Below, piece by piece: positions 41,301 through 49,590 of a stretch of 64,000 bases of DNA. The notes below the pieces were generated by a model. It saw nothing but the letters and a program-made list of their open reading frames with translations. It was not told where the DNA came from and made no database searches. Source of the DNA: Neoarius graeffei (taxonomy: Eukaryota > Chordata > Actinopteri > Siluriformes > Ariidae); NCBI RefSeq assembly GCF_027579695.1, contig NC_083592.1, forward strand, positions 38,566,214 to 38,630,213. Reading direction: 5' to 3'. The stretch's first letter is position 1. Every line of letters starts with the position of its first letter. Both the position numbers and the translations under genes were made by a program.

Positions 41301-44300
41301 TTTTAAAATTAATTCACTTTTTCCAGACTTATAATTCTTTCCACTTAGCTAGTGTTGCCCATGTGTAAAGTTGCTAACATTAGCATGGTCTGTTTAGGCT
41401 GGCTCAGTTGAGCAGTCCTTCATATATGTCAAGGTTACTACATTCTTTATAGCACTGTAACTTCAAAACCAGACCAAACTACCAGTGGATACCAAGCAAA
41501 ATCTCAAAACGTTTCGTAGGTTCTCATACATGTCAACCTATACGGAATGTCCGTATTTTATACGGATTTGATTCAATAAACATAGTATATGGGCGTACAA
41601 ATAAAGTTATACGGATTCTTTAAAAAAAAACTTCAATATTTATTTAGAGCTATAATCAATTCCCACGATGATAAAAGAGCGCATAACATTTACAAACGTA
41701 CTGTACACCACAGAAAGCACAAACAGCCAGTAAAGAGTCTTATGAAATCGCGCGTTATCTTGTGGTAGCGAGACTTCGTTCCACTTCTGATCATGCGCAC
41801 ACCGCATTGCGAGAATCCCGCCAACCGGGAAGTGACATTTTGTTTGAAACACGTATTTCCACCTGAGCGACTTTCACTAGCGACTGAAAAGATTCTGAAT
41901 GGGCACTCCGGCAAGATCAACACAGACACTTGCTGTGACATGCAGCCTCGTGAGGTATTGGTGCAGAGCGCTAAAAAAGCTGTCATGGAGTACAATTCAG
42001 AACATTAGAGTGACACTTTGTGTTTTTGTCAAACATTGGAGCTTTGTATTCATTCTGAAGGTTTATTGTTATTAATATTGAATAAAAAGTAACTTGGATA
42101 TATCATTGTTAATTATCATTCAAATTAGGTAAATTATTTTAATTTGCATCTTATAAGGATTTTATAAGGGAAATACGGATTTTGGAGGTTGGTTATACAG
42201 GTTTGATTGACCAAAGGTTGACATGTATGGGTTCTTATTTAGCTGTTGAATGGAATTTGTTAATTAAGTAGTGGGAACGAAGATCAGTCTACTGTAACCG
42301 TGTAGCATGGCAGCTTGTACAGCTTTTTTCCAGCTATCACATTTCATGTTTCATTTTAAACAAAAAAGATAGGGAAATAAAATAAAACGAAACATGAATT
42401 TATTCATATTGTAAGCACTATATGATTCCTGTACACAGTGTAACCTACCTGTTTCTCTGCAGGGGTGATAATGGCTTCTTTGTTCTCCTCAGAGACGAGG
42501 ACACAAGTGCTGTAAGAGGCCTGCAGCATGTTGATGACCAGATCATTAGACAGCACATCCAGCTTTTTCACCTCATCGCCAGTGACGTTAATATGCCCAG
42601 CAATACCCTGACTGAAATATACAGAAATACAGAAAGGACACATGGGTAACTTCTTTTTCCAGTGTCTTTCGAATCATAATAAGAGTCAGGGTCAGTTTTA
42701 TAAGCCAAACAAGACTCACCTATGAGGAATATAACTTGATAGTTGCTCACACTCACCAAAACAATGTAACAATGACAATAGTGCAGTGAAAAGACAGGAA
42801 ATACTCTTAGATCTGGAGCTTAATGCATCATACAACAACTGGATGGAGAGGGATATAGAGATATGTGGAGGGATGAATTATTTTACTCATTTTAATCATT
42901 TTCAGAGGGCACACCGTGTTGTGCCACAGCAGGTAGGATTTTGCATGTTCTCCCAGAATCCGAATGGGTTTCCTCTGGATTCTGTGGGGCGGCACGGTGG
43001 TGTAGTGGTTAGCACTGTCACCTCATAGCAAGAAGGTTGTGGGTTTGATCCCAACAGCCGGCAAGGGCCTTTCTGTGCGGAGTTTGCATGTTCTCCCCGT
43101 GTCCACGTGGGTTTCCTCCGGGTGCTCCGGTTTCCCTCACAGTCCAAAGACATGCAGGTTAGGTTAACTGGTGACTCTAAATTGACCGTAGGTGTGAATG
43201 TGAGTGTGAATGGTTGTCTGTGTCGATGTGTCAGCCCTGTGATGACCTGGCGACTTGTCCAGGGTGTACCCCGCCTCTCACCCATAGTCAGCTGGGATAG
43301 GACCCAGCTTGCCTGCGACCCTGTAGGACAGGATAAGTGGCTAGAGATAATGGATGGATGGATGGATGGATGGATGGATGGATTCTGTGGTGCAGCGAGG
43401 TGGATAGGCGATACTAACTTGCCCATAGGGGTGAATGTGTGTGTTCCTGATGTCCTGTGATGGACTGGCATCATATCCAGGGTGTATTCCCTCCTCACAC
43501 TCTGTTCCTGGGATAGGCTCCAGATTCACCATGACCTTGACCAGGAAAGGTGATACTGTAGCTGTCCAGTATGGTCAAGAATTTTGCTTCTTTTTTTTCT
43601 GTATCTTCTCCAGGCTTATAGTGAACATATTTACGTACAGTTTCCAAGAAGCAAATATGAAATGATCTGTATTACTACTGGAATGGATACAAAATTATGA
43701 TCTGATCTTTGAGTCAAAATAATCAATAAAGACAATATTCTTGAATAAAGGCACAGATTTCATATCACCATATTACTTCATTGGAGAAATTCTGTTTCGA
43801 GTTTTAACGTGAATCGGCCATTTTAAGTATTTCTAAAAACAAAATAAATATATTGTGCCTTTAAGGAGTGTTTCTCAGTTACAAAGGTTGTAGGTCTCAT
43901 GTATCGGTCAGTGGGTCAAATAAAAAGGCTACAGTGCTATTTTTAAAATAGTTAAATAGAGTAATACAGGGGGGTCAATTTGATGGATTTGTACCAATAT
44001 CTTTATCTTCTCAGTTCATTATGGTATACATGAACATTTTCTATGTTTTTTTAGCATATTCACTAGTCACTCAGAAATTATCTGCATGATTTTATGCATT
44101 GGGTGGCACGGTGGTGTAGCGGTTAGCGCTGTCACCTCACAGCAAGAAGGTCCGGGTTCGAGCCCCGTAGCCGGCGAGGGCCTTTCTGTGCGGAGTTTGC
44201 ATGTTCTCCCCGTGTCCGCGTGGGTTTCCTCCGGGTGCTCCGGTTTCCCCCACAGTCCAAAGACATGCAGGTTAGGTTAACTGGTGACTCTAAATTGACC

Positions 44301-44941
44301 GTAGGTGTGAATGTGAGTGTGAATGGTTGTCTGTGTCTATGTGTCAGCCCTGTGATGACCTGGCGACTTGTCCAGGGTGTACCCCGCCTTTCGCCCGTAG
44401 TCAGCTGGGATAGGCTCCAGCTCGCCTGCGACCCTGTAGAAGGATAAAGCGGCTAGAGATAATGAGATGAGATGAGATTTTATGCATTGTGTTGTTGTCA
44501 AGGGATTGGCTGATTAGATACCTGCATAAAACAGCAGGTGTATGTGTGTTCCTAATAAAGTGGCCGGTGAGTGTATATCATTATTGTACTTGTATTAAAG
44601 GTATTTTATGCTGTGCCTCAGGAATAACTTGCCTCATGCTTCAAGAGGTAACTTTGATTCTTTAACACTTTTTAATATTCTTTAATATTTATTTATTTAT
44701 TTATTTTTTACACGACCCCTCATAGTGACTATCGCTATGAGTGACACAGTGGTGTAGTGGTTAGCACTGTCACCTCACAGCAAGAAGGTTGTGGGTTTGA
44801 GCCCAGTAGCTGGTGGGGCTTTCCTGTGTGGAGTTTGCATGTTCTCCCCATATGTGCGTGGGTTTTCTCCAGGTGCTCTAGTTTCCTCCACAGTTCAAAG
44901 ACATGGAGTTAGGTTAACTGGCTACTCTAAATTGTCCATAG

Positions 44942-45003
<62 letters not shown>

Positions 45004-47762
45004 TTGTTTTCCAAGCCTGGAAATGGGAGGGTTGCAGCCGGAAAGGCATCTGGCATAAAACCATGCTTCAGTTAATATGACATGTGGATCAATAGGGTCC
45101 ACATGGCAGCAACCCCACACACATAAGTATGACAAGCTGGAAGAAGTGAGTGAGTGACTATCACTATTGCAACCTCTCATTTAAATATTCTTTAAGGAAG
45201 ACCTATTCCTTTTTATTTTTTATGAACATTAGCACCTGACCATATATAATATACAGAAGATACTGTATGTAAACAGCAGATCCACGAGGACTGAAGCCTC
45301 ATAAAGAGACAGCCTGAAGGAATTTTCTCACAAAGAAACAAGTATCTCCAGTATCGCCAGTGCTATCTCTTCTTGTGAGGTGCTGTAATTGTTTTCTGTA
45401 ACTCTGCGGCACTCCTTTTGGCACGTCAGAAATGTTCAAACATTTTTTTCCCCCCACAGCCGTTGCAAATTGTTTGGTGAGCTTTTATTATTGTCTCCTT
45501 ATCACAGAACTGTGAAAATAGATGGGAGGTGTTGTGTATAGCAATGTGGCTGTCAGATTTAGTGAATGCTATGGGAAAAATTACATTACATTTCAGGAAT
45601 TTATCAGACGGTCTTATCCGGAATGACATACAAGAAGTACAAAAGTCAGGTACAAGAAATGCTGAACTTCTAGACAAGGAAGTTCTGGTGCCAACTGAAC
45701 AAGTGACAGAATAACACTTAGTGTAATATTCTGATGAAGTAACAACAATCAGCAAACAGCCAAGGAAAACAATTCAACCATACAAATGAGCTGACAAACT
45801 ACAACTTAATATAGGCTGACATTGTCTACGAGGGCGGCACGGTGGTGTAGTGGTTAGCGCTGTCGCCTCACAGCAAGAAGGTCCGGATTCGAGCCCTGTG
45901 GCCGGCGAGGGCCTTTCTGTGCGGAGTTTGCATGTTCTCCCCGTGTCCGCGTGGGTTTCCTCCGGGTGCTCCGGTTTCCCCCACAGTCCAAAGACATGCA
46001 GGTTAGGTTAACTGGTGACTCTAAATTGACCGTAGGTGTGAATGTGAGTGTGAATGGTTGTCTGTGTCTATGTGTCAGCCCTGTGATGACCTGGCGACTT
46101 GTCCAGGGTGTACCCCGCCTTTCGCCCGTAGTCAGCTGGGATAGGCTCCAGCTTGCCTGCGACCCTGTAGAAGGATAAAGCGGCTAGAGATAATGAGATG
46201 AGATGAGATTGTCTACGATTGGCAAGTAAATCAGCTATCCACAGGATTTTTCTTCATGAATCCCTGGCAACAATACAAAAAGCCGTTTAATTTTATGTGC
46301 TTCAAGATCAATAAGTGAATTCATTGATGCTGCAGGACGGTGTAGATTACTAGGATGTAATTTAATGGTATCCCATGGTATTTGTGTAAACTGGTGTTTG
46401 GAACTGTCGCCTCACAGCAAGAAGGTTCTGGGTTTGAGCCCAGCAGCCGACGGGGGCCTTTCTATGTGGAGTCTTCATGTTCTCCCCGTGTCTGTGTGGG
46501 TTTGCTCTGGTTTTCCCTGCAGTCCAAAGACATGCGGTTAGGTTAATATGGGGTGGCCTTAGGCTGAGGTGCCCTTGAGTGAGGCACCTACCCCCCAACT
46601 GCTCCCCGGGTGCTGTTAGCATGGCTGCCCACTGCTCTGGGTATGTGTGTGTGTTCATTGCTCATGTGTGTGTGCATGTGTGTGTTCACTGCTTCAGATG
46701 GTTTAAACGTAGAGAGGAATTTCACAAGTGTATGTGTGATGAATAAAGTTGTTGTTGTTCTTCTTAAATTACCTGACAATACTATGGTTCACAGTACGGT
46801 ATGACATGTAGGAACACTATGGTGGCCTATATTTTGGTCAAACCATGGTACTTCCATCACATACCATCATACAACCATTATAGCCCCACATTCTATTGTT
46901 GTAAGGGATGACAGTGTAGTTATCAGTGCAGTTAGTTAGGAGGATGTCTGCAACTGTACATTACAAAGAAGAGAAACAAGTAGCATTAGAAAATGTCCAA
47001 GAAACTCACTAGCTAGAATAAACAATGACCATATAAAATGGGGGAAGCCATGGCCTAAAGGTTAGAGAAGCAGCTTTGGGACCAAAAGGTCACTGGTTTG
47101 ATTCCCTGGACCAGCAGGAATGGCTGAGGTGCCCTTGAGCAAGGCACCAAACCCCCAACTGCTCCCCAGGTTGCTCTGGGTACGTTGTACGTCGCTCTGG
47201 ATAAGAGCATCTGCTAAATGCCATTAACGTAATGTTAAATAACTTGCCTGTTCAGCAAGCAAAAAAACTAATTGCACCTTTCTCTTGGGCCCCTTAAATT
47301 CTGGGGCTATCCCCACAGGCCAATATTTTGCTGAATTTATTAAGCAATCATCAATTTTAATTTTGTTGAAATTGTGTGTCTTCAAATCATAACCTGTTGT
47401 CTCGCCAAACACTCTCCCTTAAGGAAAGTGCACAATGAATTTGTAATGAATCATCATGAGCATGCTAATGATCTTATTTGATGGCCATAGACTTCCATTT
47501 CTTGTTCACTAAATCAGTCTTAAAGCTCCAGTGCAAAATTAAAGAAACAAAATCTGCACACCCAAAACATCTTTCCTGATGTTACTTACAGGTGAGCGAG
47601 TCCAGCTTTCCTCACAGCAGATGAAATGGCTTTGATAGCTGTTAGCATGGCGTTGATAAGCTGGGTTAATTCCCCAGTTGCACCCTTAGCTTGTCTCCCC
47701 GTCTCCATGATGAAGCGTGTGAGAGTCCACACATCTGTATCAAAAATGGATTGATCCGACAT
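22584..47762 (-). CDS. fbp2: fructose-1,6-bisphosphatase 2 (muscle type), complete
   Basis: Cytosolic enzyme hydrolysing fructose-1,6-bisphosphate to fructose-6-phosphate (EC 3.1.3.11); the muscle isozyme also serves glycogen synthesis from lactate. Coding exons (- strand): 47762-47590, 42611-42449, 38617-38525, 34630-34490, 31125-30988, 26406-26287, 22772-22584; 1017 bases, 338 aa. Metal/phosphate site [11 protein letters not shown] (residues 119-129), VSEEN before it, LLYE at the start of the last exon; AMP-site segment ATGELT near 29-34. Assigned fbp2 because the loop reads GDEVKKLD (Glu, the muscle residue tied to Ca2+ sensitivity) and it keeps the KKKGK nuclear signal. Odd points: Gln replaces the conserved Tyr in HLYGIAG, and one residue is inserted before TGELT. 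Introns total ~24 kb, mostly transposons. Both frame and splice sites are intact. Confidence 0.95.
23903..24813. mobile_element. non-autonomous Tc1/mariner-like transposon
   Basis: Flanking TA at both ends. Right end reversed reads CAGTCTCCCCAAAAGTATTGG, and CAGCAAGG recurs inside both ends, with ~190-bp imperfect inverted repeats (GAGATCAAAAGATGAA and its partner). A second CAAAAGTATAGGAACAG block lies at about 24090. Transposase not recoverable; old. Confidence 0.6.
24975..25425. repeat. three diverged ~165-bp tandem units
   Basis: Each unit has a 'tacaccctag-acctacctt' start, then GAAAGAATCAAAA, GAGGGAGAAGAAGCGATTT, CTGCTCATTAGGGCTTAATT and 'ccataacttcattaataatt'. The third unit is truncated and followed by GACGACAGACAG. 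Probably the internal repeat of an unclassified interspersed element. Confidence 0.6.
26287..26406 (-). CDS. fbp2: fbp2 exon 6
   Basis: Residues 237-276: [19 protein letters not shown] with the Arg/Tyr that bind substrate across the dimer, and [16 protein letters not shown]. Acceptor CTTGCAG, donor GTGTGT, phase 0. Confidence 0.95.
27169..27532 (+). mobile_element. tRNA-headed SINE
   Basis: Full-length in fbp2 intron 5. Perfect target duplication TAGGGTTAATCAG at 27156-27168 and 27533-27545. Confidence 0.93.
27630..27985. repeat. unclassified interspersed repeat
   Basis: Two related ~130-bp segments, each with TTTCATCAAAAT(C/A)(T/C)GTTCAC, a TTTTTGAGAT/GTTA stretch and 'gaacagacaaaaa-taatcctgga'. 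It ends with the hairpin ACCTCCAACAAAGTTGGCGGAGGT. Familiar in type from teleost genomes, class unknown to me. Confidence 0.45.
28184..28242. repeat. (GT)n microsatellite
   Basis: About 29 uninterrupted GT units in fbp2 intron 5. Confidence 0.95.
28243..30098. other. fbp2 intron 5, possible transposon fossils
   Basis: No exon seen. The 28.6-29.4 kb part has higher GC and short open stretches without a clear protein match, and CAGGGGTGAAAATAAC at 28271 resembles a hAT end, but I found no matching partner end. Confidence 0.35.
30099..30480 (-). mobile_element. tRNA-headed SINE
   Basis: Full-length copy with (TCTCA)n tail and intact head; no clear target duplication. Confidence 0.88.
30849..30898. 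repeat. (AATC)n/(AGTC)n microsatellite
   Basis: Tetranucleotide AATC units grading into AGTC, just 5' of fbp2 exon 5 in + strand coordinates. Confidence 0.85.
30988..31125 (-). CDS. fbp2: fbp2 exon 5
   Basis: Residues 191-236: [19 protein letters not shown] (nuclear-signal KKKGK retained) and [20 protein letters not shown]. Acceptor CCTCTTCAG, donor GTAGGA, phase 0. Confidence 0.95.
31212..32153. mobile_element. MITE with SINE inserted
   Basis: Inverted ends CCTAGGTCAGACG..GCTGCAACT and, reversed at the right, CCCAGGTCAAACGTCAGGC..TGCAACT. Internal tracts are rich in repeated GACGCA/TGCGTC words. About 590 bp without the SINE. No coding capacity. Confidence 0.6.
31359..31714 (-). mobile_element. 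tRNA-headed SINE inside MITE
   Basis: Perfect target duplication GACGCAGTGCACA at 31346-31358 and 31715-31727; CCAT-type tail; moderately diverged. Confidence 0.9.
32415..32784 (-). mobile_element. tRNA-headed SINE, young
   Basis: Full-length. Perfect target duplication CCCTTCAGCAT at 32404-32414 and 32785-32795. Confidence 0.93.
33440..33818. mobile_element. Tc1-like transposon remnant (3' part)
   Basis: Ends GTGCCTAAGACTTTTGCACA..GTA, a well-known Tc1-family terminus in fish, preceded by decayed sequence (GAAGAACTGTGGCTGGTTCT at 33543-33562). The left terminus was not found. Confidence 0.5.
33826..34353. mobile_element. Tc1/mariner MITE
   Basis: Perfect inverted ends CACTACCGTTCAAAAGTTTG, flanked by TA at 33824-33825 and 34354-34355. 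528 bp, no transposase. A very common teleost MITE. Confidence 0.9.
34490..34630 (-). CDS. fbp2: fbp2 exon 4
   Basis: Residues 144-190: [38 protein letters not shown]. 141 bases as in other vertebrates. Acceptor GTCCCAG, donor GTGAGT, phase 0. Confidence 0.95.
35255..35302. repeat. (CA)n microsatellite
   Basis: About 24 CA units expanded inside the old SINE. Confidence 0.9.
35389..36975 (+). mobile_element. Tc1-like transposon, near full-length
   Basis: Ends CAGTGGTGCTTGAAAGTTTG in inverted orientation, flanked by TA (35387-35388 and 36976-36977). The inverted repeats are about 210 bp with inner repeats near GGATCATTTTCCTCAATAAA, an IR/DR-type layout. 1587 bp in total. It shares its family with the copy at 61537. 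Confidence 0.93.
35747..36755 (+). pseudogene. Tc1-like transposase with one frameshift
   Basis: Starts [20 protein letters not shown]; a paired helix-turn-helix N-terminus ([13 protein letters not shown], then [13 protein letters not shown]) binds the inner repeats. DD34E core: first Asp in [11 protein letters not shown], second in [10 protein letters not shown], Glu in [11 protein letters not shown]. Against the sister copy it lacks five bases near 36445 (before GGTGGGTCATGCAGC), which shifts the frame between the first and second catalytic Asp, and three codons near residue 19. Otherwise open from start to TGA. The product would be a cut-and-paste TA-specific transposase; as it stands it is not functional. 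Confidence 0.92.
37084..37825. other. fbp2 intron 3, nothing assigned
   Basis: AT-rich. The part near 37400-37740 has a transposon-like look but no end or frame I can name. Confidence 0.35.
37826..38189 (-). mobile_element. tRNA-headed SINE
   Basis: Perfect target duplication TTCCACAAGTTCA at 37813-37825 and 38190-38202, and a (CCAT)n tail. A short gap removes part of the B-box region. Confidence 0.9.
38525..38617 (-). CDS. fbp2: fbp2 exon 3
   Basis: Residues 113-143: [19 protein letters not shown] with both catalytic Asp residues (120 and 123) and the AMP-site Lys/Tyr. 93 bases as in the human gene. Donor GTGAGT, acceptor TTGCAG. Confidence 0.96.
38690..39028 (-). mobile_element. old tRNA-headed SINE
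   Basis: Clearly diverged copy (GAGCCAATCGCAGCTGACAC, then TGCTGTAAAGTGACAGTGC), complete from tail to head; no target duplication left. Confidence 0.75.
39043..39415 (-). mobile_element. tRNA-headed SINE
   Basis: Perfect target duplication CCAACTAACCA at 39032-39042 and 39416-39426; CCAT-type tail. Confidence 0.92.
39892..40268 (+). mobile_element. tRNA-headed SINE, young
   Basis: Full-length. Perfect target duplication GTTACAGGGGA at 39881-39891 and 40269-40279. Confidence 0.94.
40735..40940 (+). mobile_element. second tRNA-SINE family (GAAGCCATGGCC head)
   Basis: Head GAAGCCATGGCCTAAAGGG with B-box-like GGTTTGATTCC and a tail containing CTCTGGATAAATGCC, the end typical of L2-tailed fish SINEs. 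A sister copy is at 47041. Confidence 0.7.
40961..41275 (+). mobile_element. SINE with Mermaid-like head and RTE-like tail
   Basis: The first ~150 bases match the abundant SINE (GGTGGCACGGTGGTGTAGTG). The 3' part instead reads GGGTTGCATCAGGAAGGGCA, then GGAGGAGCTGAAAGAAGAAG, which resembles the 3' end of RTE LINEs such as the fragment at 60901. Confidence 0.7.
41525..42229. mobile_element. hAT-like non-autonomous element
   Basis: Inverted ends CATACATGTCAACCT, flanked by GGTTCT. A reading frame of 71 codons at 41793-42008 (ends [20 protein letters not shown]) looks like the C-terminal end of a transposase. AATAAA occurs at 42080. Superfamily uncertain. Confidence 0.5.
42449..42611 (-). CDS. 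fbp2: fbp2 exon 2
   Basis: Residues 58-112: [20 protein letters not shown] and [20 protein letters not shown]. 163 bases as in human. Acceptor ATTTCAG at 42612-42618; the first codon after the split Leu is CAG (Gln) where Tyr is usual. Donor GTAGGT, phase 0. Confidence 0.94.
42938..43560 (+). mobile_element. old SINE interrupted by a young SINE
   Basis: TTTTGCATGTTCTCCCAGAA to CCTCTGGATTCTGTGG (42938-42987) and its continuation GGTGCAGCGAGGTGGATAGG to about 43560 form one diverged SINE; a young copy sits between them. Confidence 0.7.
42988..43379 (+). mobile_element. tRNA-headed SINE inside an older SINE
   Basis: Perfect target duplication GGATTCTGTGG at 42977-42987 and 43380-43390; (GGAT)n tail. 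Confidence 0.93.
44102..44475 (+). mobile_element. tRNA-headed SINE, young
   Basis: Full-length. Perfect 14-bp target duplication GATTTTATGCATTG at 44088-44101 and 44476-44489. Confidence 0.95.
44737..45152 (+). mobile_element. SINE with Mermaid-like head and RTE-like tail
   Basis: Head and body as in the main family, then a long GT run (44944-45002), then GGGTTGCAGCCGGAAAGGCA and GACAAGCTGGAAGAAGTGAG. Target duplication AGTGACTATCRCT at 44724-44736 and 45153-45165, one mismatch. Confidence 0.75.
44944..45002. repeat. (GT)n microsatellite
   Basis: About 29 GT units within the SINE body. Confidence 0.92.
45834..46207 (+). mobile_element. tRNA-headed SINE, young
   Basis: Full-length. Perfect target duplication ATTGTCTACGA at 45823-45833 and 46208-46218. 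Confidence 0.94.
46391..46766 (+). mobile_element. SINE with Mermaid-like head and a third tail
   Basis: 5'-decayed head and body of the main family to about 46545. Then GCCCTTGAGTGAGGCACCTA, CTGCTCCCCGGGTGCTG and CACTGCTTCAGATGG, ending in AATAAAGTTGTTGTTGTTC. This tail differs from both other types. Confidence 0.65.
47041..47235 (+). mobile_element. second tRNA-SINE family (GAAGCCATGGCC head)
   Basis: Head with B-box-like GGTTTGATTCCC and the L2-type end CTCTGGATAAGAGCATCTGC. Sister of 40735-40940. Confidence 0.75.
47590..47762 (-). CDS. fbp2: fbp2 exon 1
   Basis: ATG at 47762-47760 after AACAGCAAG. Residues 1-57 plus two bases: [46 protein letters not shown]. Upstream in-frame codons continue without matching the family, so this ATG is preferred. 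Donor GTAAGT. Confidence 0.93.
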
Positions 47763-47837
47763 CTTGCTGTTCTTCGCTCGTTTCACCGAGTTAAGAATGG
47801 AAGAGGACTGCTGTCTGGAGTTGAATTTTAACATATG

Positions 47838-47869
47838 CAGGACATGGGTAAAAGCCAGGGGCTATATTT
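47838..47869 (-). promoter_or_regulatory. fbp2: possible fbp2 TATA box and start region
   Basis: AAATATA on the - strand at 47863-47869 is about 100 bases upstream of the ATG. No other promoter motif stands out. Confidence 0.25.
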
Positions 47870-48598
47870 GTGAGAGGTATCAAGTGACAAAGAGTGATTC
47901 GTCAACGTGAGACTTGTAAACCACAGAAGAGAGCTGCTCATTGAAATAAGCCTAGGTGATCATTCTTGTTAGTCGATTAACTGTGTACTTTAAAGTTTAA
48001 CCATAGACTGAGCATAAAATCCAAAGGTGTCATGAGCTTCAATGTGTCAGAGTTAGTATCGAATAATTTTATAGTTTTATAAAGAATATATATTGGTGGA
48101 TTACAGTATAACTTTCATTCATTTATTCATCCTCGTTTTGATTTGATTTTTAGAGCAATATTCATAAATGTCAGAAGGCTTCATTTCATTTTGACCTTTC
48201 CAGAAAAGGTTGTGTGTGCAGACAGCGCGGTCAAGCTCCACTCTCAAATTTGTACATGACACTCAAGGATCTTGCTGTAATCTGCTGACATGAGCCGTTT
48301 TGCAAATCGTTTGGCTGTAAAGCAGCATGTGCACACTGCAAAAAATAAAAATCTTAGGAAGTTTGTCTATTTTCAAGTCAAAACATCTAGCCACCCTTAT
48401 TATAAGACGTAATTGCCCAACAAGCAAAACCTCATTTAGCTAGAAAGGCTAGTTTTTAGACAGTCCATCTTGAAAATCTTGTATAGACAAAATGTCTTGA
48501 AAAAGTCTTATTTGGAGCACCTTTGAAAATAAAACAAGTTTTTTTTTTTTAAACAAGTAAGTACATTTTGGACATTTGTCAAATGCGGTTCATCTTGT

Positions 48599-48975
48599 CT
48601 CATCTCATCTCATTATCTCTAGCTGCTTTATCCTTCTACAGGGTCGCAGGCAAGCTGGAGCCTATCCCAGCTGACTACGGGCGAAAGGTGGGGTACACCC
48701 TGGACAAGTCGCCAGGTCATCACAGGGCTGACACATAGACACAGACAACCATTCACACTCACATTCACACCTACGCTCAATTTAGAGTCACCAGTTAACC
48801 TAACCTGCATGTCTTTGGACTGTGGGGGAAACCGGAGCACCCGGAGGAAACCCACGCGGACACGGGGAGAACATGTAAACTCCGCACAGAAAGGCCCTCG
48901 CCGGCCACGGGGCTCGAACCCAGGACCTTCTTGCTGTGAGGCGACAGCACTAACCACTACACCACCGTGCCGCCC
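48599..48975 (-). mobile_element. tRNA-headed SINE, young
   Basis: Full-length. Perfect target duplication CGGTTCATCTTGT at 48586-48598 and 48976-48988. Confidence 0.94.
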
Positions 48976-49267
48976 CGGTTCATCTTGTTTCAAGAAAGAA
49001 AAAAAAAGTATGCTTGTTTTGGGAATAAATGAACTTTACTGAAATCTTCAAATCTTTCATTACAATTCAACTCCACCTTACATATCCTAAGTTTACTGCG
49101 ACTGTTTTCTCAGTCATTCAGAGTGAGCTCCTTCTAGATGCTGTACATACTCTAGACCAGACAAGTGCCTTCAAAAAGGCTATGAGTGAGTGGAGGGCGT
49201 TTTAGTGAGGTCTTTTTGGAATGCTGTGAGTTAAAGTTCAGTGGGTTTTTTTTTGTTTGTTTGGTTG

Positions 49268-49590
49268 GTTTTTTTTGTGCCTGATCTTCTAAACCCCTCG
49301 TACACATGAATAGTCAGTGCCCCCAAAATGCACTGTTGCTTTGGCGTTGTGTAAGCACTGTAAGTCAAAATGCGTAGACTTTTTTTTTGTGCCTGATCTT
49401 GTAAACCCCTCGTACACTGCACTGTTGCTTTGGCGTTGTGTAAGCACTGTAAGTCAAAATGTGTAGACTTTTTTTTTTTTTTGTGCCTGATCTTGTAAAC
49501 CCCTCGTACACTGCACTGTTGCTTTGGCGTTGTGTAAGCACTGTAAGTCAAAATGCGTAGACTTTTTTTTTTTTGGTGCCTGAGGTCCTG
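49268..49590. repeat. ~90-bp minisatellite, about 3.3 units
   Basis: Units read T-run, GTGCCTGATCTTGTAAACCC, CTCGTACACTGCACTGTTGC, TTTGGCGTTGTGTAAGCACT, GTAAGTCAAAATGCGTAGAC. The first unit carries ~20 extra bases; the last is partial and diverged. Confidence 0.85.

Noticed and set aside
22584-47762. Naming the FBP gene nearest ctsl as fbp1
   Set aside because: [13 protein letters not shown] and ETGRQAK match the muscle isozyme; the farther gene carries the liver-type GDQVKKLD.
49268-49590. Three spaced repeats resembling a CRISPR array
   Set aside because: The units are contiguous minisatellite copies with variable T-runs and no unique spacers, in a vertebrate genome.
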